A stretch of 64,000 nt of DNA from Leptidea sinapis (taxonomy: Eukaryota; Arthropoda; Insecta; Lepidoptera; Pieridae): assembly GCF_905404315.1 (NCBI RefSeq), contig NC_066288.1:5084001-5148000 (forward strand). Reading direction: 5' to 3'. Position 1 is the first letter of the stretch. Each line of letters opens with the position of its first letter. The position numbers and the translations under genes are program-made. This document shows positions 54,701 through 64,000 of this stretch, in pieces. A model generated the notes under the pieces. That model was given only the letters and a program-made list of their open reading frames with translations, was not told where the DNA came from and did no database searches.

Positions 54701-57547
54701 AACGAATAATCGACTTTTTGGTGTACGCATATCTTAGCACAAGGAGATCAGTTTCCTCTGTCGCGCTATGGTTCAGCGAGTCATAGTCCCAGTGCAATGA
54801 CGGAATGGGAGGCTGGAGGAAATTTCCTGTGACAGTCTTTAAAGACGCGCAACTTTCTCGCTAATTCGGCCTATGTAGTCGACTTCGCGTCACCAATAAC
54901 TCTTTTTAAGGCCACGTCCCTGAGGCATGATTATAGTGTGTTTCAAGTTTCCTAGTGTTTTTTATCCTTAGATACCACCGCATTTAAGCCTGATGGACTC
55001 TACAAACATTCAACGAGAAGCTAATTTTAGAGGAGCGGTCAAACTATGGTTGAGACCTCCACCGATAGGCACCGAAGAGAACGGAATGAAGAGTTGAAGA
55101 TAGTTGAGAAGAAGAGACCTTGCAATATGGACCACATAAGTAACAGATTCAACAGCGGCATCTGAATTGACCAGCACAAAACAAATCTGCCTCCACAGTC
55201 ATGCAAAAAATAAAATCTCATTCCAGTCTGCCGACTTATAGTGTCTATTAGTACGAGTATATATATTACCACAATTTACAAATGTAAATAGAAGTCGTGA
55301 AGTGAAATCCACTTTTTGGCTTCAGTATACTTATCAGCTCTACAGAAAGACATCTTTGTCAACTGTCAAGAGAGCGTTTTATTCACCACCAAGTACAATA
55401 GAACCTCTGTAATGGAAGTTCTAGGGGAAAGAAGGAAAAAAACGTGTTAAAATAGGTCTAATAATTCATGAATCACTGATTTCGTCTATTTACAAAGGCT
55501 TAAAATTAGGTACCAAATGGAGGTTTTGGGGCTTTATGTTACACGAGAACGAAACCATATTTTATCATGCAGGCTTTTAAATTAAGAGGTTATAAATAAA
55601 GTTTTTCTAAGTAACTAAGTACTTATCTACTGTTTTAAAATTACACTTTCAAAAACAATACAAATAGATAATTAAAAGTAACAGGTGTTTTGATAATAAT
55701 TTCACCTGTAACAATATTTATATAGTGTATTGTTTAGTTCAACACTGCAGCGACAATAATTTTTGTTTTACATTTTTTCATTCTTTTTTAAAATTTGTCA
55801 AGTCAATAACTCTAATAATATTAGGGTTAGTAGTTTACAATATGTATTGCGTTGCTGACATTAAAAATCGTCGAATGAACGTACCTAAATGAGAATTCGA
55901 ACACAACCCGAAAAACAAAATAAGTTTATCGTCCTCGTTCACTTTTCTTTATCTATTGTCTTTTCTTGATTTTAACTATAATTGGGGGCAGACCCATGCC
56001 CCTTAACACCATGATATTTTTTCGTAGCATTTCGCAGATTTGGCGCCAAAATAATAAATAACTCATTTCGCTCTGCTGGAAATTTCATGAAAAAAATTCT
56101 AAGCGCCACTACAACTGCGCTCGTCACCTTGAGACATAAGATGTTAAGTCTCATTTGCCCAGTAATTTCACTAGCAACGGCGCCCTTCAGACCGAAACAC
56201 AGTAATACTTACACATTACTGCTTCACGGTAGAAATAGGCGCCGTTGTGGTACCCATAATCTAGCCGGCATCCTGTGCAAAGGGGCCTCCCACTGGTATT
56301 ATAAGATTATTAAATTTTTTGTCTGTACCTTCTTTTATTATTCAAGAACGGCTTACATACACTATCTTGATGGAAATTGGTTCTTACTTGGCTTATTATT
56401 CTTACAGTTTCCGTTTCCCGTGAATAATATTAGTATGATATATCATATCATACTAATATAGGTATATATAATATGTAGTGATTGTCACGAGCCTATTAAG
56501 GCTTAATAGCTATCATTTTAAATAAGTTAGATAAATTATTACTCTTAGCTACACCATAATACAATTACTTGATGCCATATGACCCTCCCCCGCACCGTCT
56601 TGCCTACTACAATCAAGGGACAGTAGTAGAAGGGTAGGTTTGATCATTCTGAGTTACGATTTTGATTCGATTTACAAGATTCGACATTTCCGATGGCTTT
56701 GAGACTACACTATTCCCCGAATACCTACAAGATACATCTTATTTTTTTCTATTGACAGAACAGCGTCTGTCAGTTCAGCTAGTTAATTGTACGTGTTATA
56801 GTCTAGGTACTAATTCTCAAATGTTGTTGCACGAAAGTACTAAAAATATTTTATTATTTTGTGTTACTTGCTTTCCATACTCTTGTAGATCTATCTACCT
56901 ACATCACTTCAATTTACAGAGATTGGAGATTATAGTAAAGATACATAAGTATTGGCCCCGGCTTCACGTTGACGTGGGCAAGTCATTGTTGATTCCAATC
57001 TACTAGATGCCCCAAAACAATGGTGTAGGTACACCACGGCGTGTACACTGTCATACAAACAGCAAAGATATGTACTGTTTTATTTTATAATTACAATATA
57101 GATTTGAATCCACACAGACGAAGTAGCATGCACATTTAGTGTACGAATAATATTCATAGTTACATCAGCGCTATTATAATTACATTGTTTTACTAGACCA
57201 TTTGTAAGTGGACTATCGGGGTGTCGCACGATCTACTGAGCTTAAAACAATTACATGAATGAAGTTCCTCGTCCTAAGAAGATGAATTGATGACGTTTCG
57301 ACCGTTATAAATATGCATGTAGCATTATGTATGCACCGAAAGATAGACAATAAGACACAGTTGAATTCCTTGTGAATCGGCCTATATTGGTTTATTACAA
57401 ATTTAAAATTTATTAACTAACCTTGAATCTCAAATCGCCGATAGGTGGTTTCGCGTATGGAATTCCCTTAAACGCGCAGTATTTTCCACTTTTTATTTCA
57501 CAAATAACACCTTTTAACTTGCCTTGTTCTAATTCAACCACCACCAT
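51748..57547 (-). CDS. Carboxylesterase (alpha/beta-hydrolase), three coding exons
   Basis: Exons 57547-57422, 54658-53370 and 51904-51748 join in phase to 523 codons plus TGA. The protein starts MVVVELEQGKLKG with no signal peptide, so an intracellular enzyme is likely. Family marks: GKYCAFKGIPYAKPP, EDCLFLNVY, the oxyanion loop HGGGF, nucleophile S185 in FGTSAGG, and H433 in CHSDDLPYLF. The acid position reads GYMSGDGIEV, so D319 replaces the usual Glu. Length is typical. Such enzymes hydrolyse ester substrates such as xenobiotics, pheromones or hormones; the substrate cannot be inferred. A TTTTCAG just upstream of the ATG (57548-57570) suggests a non-coding first exon further upstream. Confidence 0.9.
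51950..52220. repeat. Dispersed repeat in esterase intron, relative of 8480-8700
   Basis: AGCTGACCCGAAGAGACGTT begins a dispersed element; ATTTCGTAAAAAATGCTCCC and GAACTGTCAAACCGTGCGTC match 8.5-8.7 kb in inverted orientation. Non-coding. Confidence 0.5.
52221..53369. other. Esterase intron 2, remainder
   Basis: No exon is present between 51904 and 53370. The piece 53095-53190 is a fragment of the dispersed repeat of 14.04-14.41 kb in inverted orientation. The rest is AT-rich intron. Confidence 0.4.
54659..55970. other. Esterase intron 1, left part
   Basis: I see no further exon that fits between RFK and APEPPEPW, which join directly. A GC-richer patch at 54800-55260 has no recognisable frame. 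Confidence 0.4.
55975..56300. repeat. Dispersed SINE/LINE-like repeat, copy 2
   Basis: It matches 14040-14410 over most of its length in the same orientation (GCGCTCGTCACCT, CTCATTTGCCCAGTAATTTC, GGTACCCATAATCTAG, ATCCTGTGCAAAGG). It lies within esterase intron 1. Confidence 0.6.
56301..57421. other. Esterase intron 1, right part
   Basis: Open stretches at 56662-57006 show no domain. A perfect small palindrome TAGTATGATATATCATATCATACTA-like lies near 56430-56460. Nothing else is supported. Confidence 0.35.
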
Positions 57548-57836
57548 TGTTTTTCGCTCACTGAAAAGAGAATTGGACACATTTAGAGCCTTAGTAATTA
57601 TTAAGTAAATGGTAACACTACGCCACAATGGAGCGTAATGGGTAAACATATTGGTATCTGGTACAACAATAATTATATTTATTTGATACGAAGCCAAATA
57701 GCTGACATTTTCTACGTCTACGTAATGTAGGTATTTTAAATAGTAAAGATGTACCTCTTTGGTCATCACTACATATGAAAAAACAAACAGTCGGACTGTT
57801 CGCGATAAACTCTATAAATACTTATCTGGTTTTAAC

Positions 57837-58197
57837 CACGGACTAGTAAAAAAAAATAAGGACTTCGTGTCGCCTTACATAACAGTGTAGCACCAAAACA
57901 ACCCGATCAACGTGTAAATATATAGCCCCACGCACACACACTACAGGCCGATAGGCGGCCATTATGGCAATAGTCATGATCTGTGACAGATCAGTTTGCG
58001 TCAATAAAATATTTTAAAAATGCCGTCGTGCGTTGTAAAAAGTTTGAAAACGATACTATATAAGTATTTGTGTCCATATTTGATTATTTAAGGGAGAAAA
58101 AATTGTGTCACTAGTATCCCCCGTAACCGCACACACACTAGCATAACGGTGCTTCACTTACTAATATCACAGCGCGGAGTTTTTTTTCTCGTCCGTG
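57837..58197. mobile_element. MITE with CACGGAC ends and THAP-like start, copy 2
   Basis: It is flanked by perfect 8 bp copies of GTTTTAAC (57829-57836, 58198-58205). The ends are CACGGACTAGTAAAAAAA and the inverted CACGGACGAGAAAAAAAA. From ATG at 58020 it reads MPSCVVKSLKT; copy 1 preserves KPSCVVKKCKNNAIKV, so together they point to the first exon of a THAP-domain transposase (P-element or hAT type). It lies 280 bp upstream of the first esterase coding exon, on the 5' side of that gene. Confidence 0.85.
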
Positions 58198-58205
58198 GTT
58201 TTAAC

Positions 58206-58638
58206 GAGGTTTTTGCTAAAAGAAAGAGTGTTTCATGAAGGTGTGTTCAAAGAAGTGGTTGAAGTATGGTGATGATAACGGAAAAACTCAATCCAGCTTC
58301 CTAGCTGCTTTTATCAAAAACGTGACCTATATTCCCTTTGAGGTGTATGTACTTAACAAAAAAATTATGGTGCGATTGGTCCTCTTTTATCTATGCCAAA
58401 TTTTCCGATTTCTAGCAAAGTAAGTCCTTCAGCATTTTTGGCGTCCCAACATTTAAATGTACAAGGTTGTCAACAAGATAATGTTTTTGTTGTCAAAGTT
58501 CTCTTTTTAATGAAGCTAGATATAAGTACCAACAATAATTAAAGATTAAAATGTTGCTGCAATAACATCACAAAAAGGTACCTAAAATCCACGCCGTCAA
58601 TAACCTACCTTGATTTTAAAATAATACTCATGACCTTT
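58206..58638. other. Intergenic, nothing firm
   Basis: A 62-codon plus-strand open stretch (58235-58423) has no recognisable product. Otherwise non-coding. Confidence 0.35.
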
Positions 58639-58640
58639 TA

Positions 58641-59170
58641 GTCCGGTCAATTTAGACATTCGAAGTAACATAATGTCCCAACAACCTAAAAATCAGAGAA
58701 ATTGTTGAAAACATTATTATAAACAATGTTTAAAAGATCCCCATCATTCCCGTGTATGTTTTTTTTTATTCGAGGTCAAAGTCAAAAAAATGAGTTTTTC
58801 GCGATTTTCAGCAAAACGGTAAGTTTTATCATAAAAGTACCACAGACAAAAACTATAACTTTTTGAATCGTTATATCTCAGAAACGGTGGCTCGTAAGAA
58901 AAAAAGTATAGAAACCTTTTTTTTAGATAGTTTTATGATCTACAATTTTTGTCTGAGGAACTTTTATGATAAAACTTACCGTTTTGCTGAAAATCGCGAA
59001 AAACTCATTTTTTTGACATTTGACCTTGAATAAAAAAAAATCCATACACGGGAAAGATGGAGAACTCTTATACATTGTTTATAATTATGTTTTGAACAAT
59101 TTCACTGATTTTCAGCTTGTTGGGACTTTATGTACCTTCACTCTCATTTTTTGGTCTAAATTGACCGGAC
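58641..59170. mobile_element. 530 bp hairpin MITE flanked by TA
   Basis: GTCCGGTCAATTTAGAC at the left is exactly inverted at the right (GTCTAAATTGACCGGAC), with TA immediately outside both ends. The arms run about 240 bp each and include the inner blocks TTTTTCGCGATTTTCAGCAA and CGGTAAGTTTTATCATAAAA. The centre (about 58870-58930) is a short spacer. TA flanks suggest a Tc1/mariner-type enzyme mobilised it. No coding frame. Confidence 0.85.
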
Positions 59171-59172
59171 TA

Positions 59173-61570
59173 TTTATTACTTAGAAGAGGAACACTGACG
59201 CCACTCTATTCCGATTCTATTTTTGACAATCAATTACAATATTCTCGCCATCTATGACACAGCCAAAAAGTTGTACCCGAGAAACTATAGATGGTGTTAT
59301 TACCATATTTACTTATTAATTCTATTTATTACTATACTATAATTTTTTAAACGTATTTATTTACATAATTATCAAATATAATGACAAAAAAACTACATAA
59401 TTAATAATCCAGGTTTAATAATCCATTATCTACGATTCAATACCTTTACCATTCTAATACATGGGGCGACATCTCTCGTTACTCTCTTGGCATCAGGCAT
59501 GAAACAACGCTTGAAGTTGACCAGACATGCTCTTAGTGTAATCATCAAATTTTCCATTATAATGTAATTATCCTACAATCCGCATATGATTGTATGCTAC
59601 GTTAGGTTGCAAACACTGATCTTGATTGTTCTTGTGAGAATATAATATTCTGGGGACCGTATACTTGTCTCCATGACACTGATTTTTTTTTATATCAATA
59701 ATTCAACTCGTTGTTTTGCTATTAAAAATAATTAATAATATAATAATAAAAAAAAGACTTGACTTAAAGGTCTTAGTTACCAGGTCATAAAATCCCAAAA
59801 ATAAAATCTCCCTGGCAAATGACACTGACGTCTGTCAAATTCCTTTGTGCCAGGCATTATTTACTAAAGAGTAATTAGTAAATAGACCGTATTTTACGGT
59901 AAGAAAAGTTAAAATACGTACTAATAGAATGAGTAGGCCAAATCTATTTTGTTTGTAAATTAGGTATTGCATAATAATTGTTTTTACACTAATAATTAAC
60001 TCTTTCAAATAAAATATAATTTTCGCTGTGTTTACTTGCCTGAAAATGTCCCTCATAAATACAGCCGATCAGAAAACGTAGGTACCTAATCCGTAATCAC
60101 TAATCGCACTTGTTGTTTTATCAGACTATTCTATTATAATTCATACAGTCATACAACCATGGCCGTAGATGACTGAATGACGCAATACTACAGCGTTTTA
60201 TTATGTAAGATTATCTACCTACTTAATTATAATTTTATGGTAATATCGTCGGTTCATGTCTTTTTTCATCAACTACATAAAATGCTTTATAGACTTCAGT
60301 AAATACCTACTACCTACAACATTGTTTCTTTTGTTTATATAATATATTACAATATGTGCAATTAAACTCATCTCATTTGAATGATTTTGTATTGAGGTTA
60401 AATAAAAAAACTTACAAGTAAGACTCGAGGTTTTCGTACTAAGAACTTAATTAAATAAATAAAAAAAAACATTTTTGAATAACACGTCTAGGTAGGTACC
60501 GTTCCTAATAGAAAAAGCTTACAACATTATTACGTCTAGATAGACTATGACAGCTGTGAAAACGTCGAAAAAATTAAGTTTAGAATTAACCTCTATTTTG
60601 AGTAATTCACTCACACTAACACAAAGAGCCATACAAATCGCTAGTGTAAGAGCTTGTCACGCACACCAAACTAATTATTCCTGGCCTGTTTTTATCGGAT
60701 GTTTAACAGCAAGAAAAAAATTATAATAAAAAGTAAAAATATACCCATAATATAGGTACATTCCAATATAGCTTAATTTCATTTATTTAATTGATACATT
60801 TGTACAGTTTGATTTTGTAATGGAAACATTATTATTCTGAATAAAGTTAGAGACTTAAGTATTTTTAGGCTTTGGTTTCATACGCAAGATGGCTTTCCCG
60901 AAAAGTTATTTATTAAGTGAATTTACATACTAGGTACTTTCTTTTCTTTGTTACTCTTCGTACGCAAAAGAAAGAAGACAGAGAGTCGGATGTACAGCGA
61001 ACAATAATAGTATTACAGTTCAATAGATTATTTTTATATTTTCTGTATTTATTCACAGTGCTAGAAATTAATAAAAGCGGATTTATCACAGTAGCGGATG
61101 ATCATAAATGAACGACTACTTACTTTATTGAAAAAATCAGCCAGACTGTTCCACTGATGAAAAAAAATTGTTTTTACTAAAGAAACATTAAGAAATACAA
61201 AATTTTATTAATGGTAAAGATTGTAACGAAAAATAAATCTGTTACTGTCAAAATCTGCGACCACGATTCATGCAATATCTATAACGGCATCAAATTATTA
61301 AAATATAACATATCGTGAGTAAGTACCTACCCGTCATAGTAATTACAAAGTTACGCACTGTTGCGCTTTCCTGCAAAAACTTTTTGCGTTTTTAAAATAA
61401 CGCCTGCACCTATATAATATGTAAGTATTTTGTTTTGAATTATAATTAGATATTAAAATTAACATTAATTTTCATCCTCCGTCGGCATTAGCAATTAGGT
61501 GTACTGATCGAATTGAAACAAACACTAGATAAAACGGGAAACTTGTCAGTCAAAAATTATAATAATACGT
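59173..61570. other. Intergenic, nothing recognised
   Basis: I see no exon with splice sites, no paired terminal repeats and no match to other parts of the window. A distant non-coding first exon and promoter of the esterase could be here but cannot be located. Confidence 0.35.
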
Positions 61571-61574
61571 ACGT

Positions 61575-62772
61575 CACACTAAAAGTTTAGCGTAATTAAA
61601 TAAAACAACATGTTATAACCAAAATTTTATGTTTATTGCTTTTGAAAATACTCTCCTTTAAGTCTTAAACATTTTTTCATGCGATCGAAACATTATTTAA
61701 AACAGGACGACCACAGATCTGAAGGCATGTTTTCTACGTGCTGATTGAAAGCTATGACTACCCCTTCGGAATTGGTAAAAGTGAAACCTCTCATCAAATC
61801 TTTGATTTTGGTGAAAATACAGAAATCACAGGTTGCTAGGTCGCGGCTATGTGCAAGGATGGGTTGTACTTTATCGGAAGCTAAAAATTACTAAGTTTTG
61901 TTGACCGTGTGTGTAGAAGCGTTGTCATGATGTAGGAGAACGCGGCTTTTGGGTCGTCTTCCGCGAACTTGTGGAATTGTGCAGATGGGACCCGTAGCTG
62001 AGAAAAAACATGCGATCATTCATTTACCAACGTTTCTCGCCTGCCTCACTTTTGTTCGCCTGTTCTCATTTTCAAACACCCATTCACAAGATTGCTGATT
62101 ATTTTTCGGGTCCAAAACAATAAATCCACGTTTCGTCTCCTGTGACAATGTCATAAACAGCATTAGAATGTCCGTGGTCGTACTTCATTAGCATCTGTGA
62201 GCACCATTCCACGCAAGCCCGCTTCTGCTCCGCTATCAGATCATGGGGGATCCAAAGACAACAAAGTTTCCGAACTTTGAAAGCTTCGTGTAAAATTTTC
62301 TGAATTTGGCTCATACCAATTCCCAATAGTCTTCGATTTGTCTCATATGTAATTCGCGGGTTTTCTTCAATTAGCCTTCAATTTTCGTTGACGGCAGTTG
62401 ATGGCCGGCAAAGAAAGAAACCTGACCTCTCACAAATTCAGCAAACCATCGCCTCACGGTGCTCAAATAAGGTGCTTCTCTCCCAAAAGCATTTTGAAGA
62501 CGAGCGGCACAGTCTTGCGTAGAGAGAGAACTTTTAAAATCTTAAAAATCATCGCTCTAAAATCTTTACGACTTCCATTTTCGCTGCGCACATAGAACTT
62601 TAATCATTAAAGTTATTAATTAAAAGACATTAAAGTCAATGTGTGATAAAAACAATTGACAAATGATTTCCCGCCAATTGTTGTTACTAAGAAGGTTGCA
62701 ATATTTAAAAAAATATAACATTCCAAATTCAAATAGTTCCGATTAGCAAAACTTTTATCGTGCCCCATGTAT
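61575..62772 (-). mobile_element. Mariner element, decayed
   Basis: The ends are imperfect inverted repeats (ACACTAAAAGTTTAGCGTAA at 61575 and, inverted, ACGATAAAAGTTTTGCTAAT at 62762). Between them the minus strand carries a broken mariner transposase: DFRAMIF, LSTVRRWFAEFVRGQ, ENPRITYET, LGIGMSQIQKILHEAFKVRK, then DIVTGDETWIYCF with the first catalytic Asp. The C-terminal half (down to about 61640) is only recognisable in fragments with stops and frameshifts. Confidence 0.8.
62099..62600 (-). pseudogene. Mariner transposase pseudogene
   Basis: The clearest frame, 62326-62099, covers the end of the helix-turn-helix region and the start of the catalytic domain (RACVEWCSQMLMKYDHG, VTGDETWIYCFGPEK). 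Upstream on that strand, 62590-62340, the N-terminal domain continues in another frame. At least two frameshifts and one stop are needed to connect the parts, so it is inactive. Confidence 0.8.
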
Positions 62773-64000
62773 TTGCCAGGTGGTAATTTTGTAAATGTAA
62801 CTATTAATTGTATAATTGTTTAATTATCAGATGTCTAAAGATAGATATAGTTACTCGTCTTGCAGTTTAATCAATTTAAACATTATTCAGCAATGTTCAA
62901 ATTCACAGATTATGCAAAGAGACCGCCATTCAACAAAGCAATATTTGGTATCTTGAGAACGGAGCGAATATCTACTTTTACACAGATTCTCAATCTGATA
63001 ACACGATAAAGGCATGATAGCATTCGATTCTTAATATCTTGTAGTACTAACCATCTTTGGTACTAACTTACTGATAAGTAACGCTATTCTTTAAAACGTT
63101 ATAAAATGACAGCTGTTACGAATTGACTTGACGATGACGTCCTGAAGTTGTTCTTCGAGTCGAAAAGTTGTTTCAATCTAATCCAAAGAGAATATACGTT
63201 CATCTCAGCTGAGGTCCTTGTTAGTGCGTCAAATTACATTAAAAATTTTCACAGATTCTAGAAAAGTTATTGTTTATTTGATTTTAAAGTGGGATTTATG
63301 TGCATACCTCATTTTTTTTACTACTTTAACTCTTTACACCGTTTTCATGTTTTAAACGAAAATCTATTTGACTTTTATTTTGTTTGGCTATGTATGCGCC
63401 AGAGTAGACAAAATACTTTATTTTACATTTCATATTATGTTGTCAATAATATTTTCTTAGAAAGTGCCTTAGAATTAATATAAGAACCTACAAATACTAG
63501 GGCAGAAAAGTATTGAAAAACTAAGTAAACAAAAGAATTTCTGTAATTACTGATTTTAATCTCTTGTATCACTAGGAAGTATTACGTCTGTTCTGTACAA
63601 CAAGCTACAGATAACAGAGTAATGCCCTGCAAGCAACAGAGTAAGCTACTTTTATAGCGTTGGCGTGAGGTAGGTAAAATAAAAATGATAGTTGTCACTC
63701 TGACTGTACGATGACATTTGACACATATGTCACTCTTACTGTATGTTGACATTTGACAACCTATTCTCTTGAAGATTAATTTTTGCATATTAAAATAAAA
63801 TAAACCAACAAAAAGTTGCATGAAAATCGGTCACGGGTAAAATAACTCTTGTTTAGTAAGTAGCACTACACCGACGTCCGCTCGCAACCGATGGCCGATT
63901 TGAACTGGCGTGGCGTTCCCGTTTTGCTGTACATTTTTTTTATAGCACATTAATGACACACAGATAATTTCACTGTCAATGTCATGACAGTGACAATGAT
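62773..64000. other. Intergenic, nothing firm
   Basis: No gene is supported. ATGACATTTGACACATATGT and a near copy TGTTGACATTTGACAAC sit at 63710-63760, and the last 30 bases form a small palindrome-like string (CACTGTCAATGTCATGACAG). Both may be edges of repeats that continue past the window. Confidence 0.35.

Noticed and set aside
60917..61111. Plus-strand 64 aa open frame
   Set aside because: Low-complexity, hydrophobic, no domain, no supporting splice sites.

Overview
This window looks like a piece of a lepidopteran (moth or butterfly) nuclear genome. It is AT-rich, its genes are split by GT-AG introns, its proteins are insect-like, and it is crowded with repeat families that I associate with Lepidoptera (jockey-like and CR1-like LINEs, fold-back MITEs, tRNA-derived SINEs, mariner and hAT remnants). 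No rRNA, CRISPR or prokaryotic feature is present.

Three host genes can be assembled exon by exon with frames that close. (1) 2745-25291, plus strand: ten 3' exons of a carotenoid oxygenase of the NinaB/BCO family. All four iron-binding histidine motifs are present; the N-terminal exons lie left of the window. (2) 39057-43039, plus strand: a complete five-exon U2AF small subunit (U2af38), the 3' splice-site recognition factor. (3) 51748-57547, minus strand: a three-coding-exon carboxylesterase of 523 aa with an intact Ser and His but Asp where the catalytic Glu is usual.

Most of the rest is transposable elements. The first 25 kb (ninaB introns) hold LINE tails, Harbinger-like and other MITEs, a Tc1 remnant, a hAT remnant, a tandem pair of tRNA-like units, a 2.9 kb jockey-like LINE with an 8 bp target duplication, and two 8-bp-duplication DNA elements next to each other in one intron. 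The stretch 28.7-38.6 kb is a Russian doll: an old repeat is split by a dead gypsy LTR retrotransposon, which holds a minus-strand LINE, which holds a plus-strand LINE. Past U2af38 lie a 188 bp tandem repeat and a structurally intact PIF/Harbinger transposon (45479-48559).

The Harbinger element is the most striking object. Its transposase (plus, 394 aa) and its MADF-BESS partner protein (minus, 308 aa) are interlocked: each gene's second exon lies inside the other gene's only intron. Both reading frames are intact and the terminal inverted repeats are nearly perfect, so the element looks young. The right-hand 6 kb holds a THAP-bearing MITE, a TA-flanked hairpin element and a decayed mariner, followed by sequence in which I see nothing firm.
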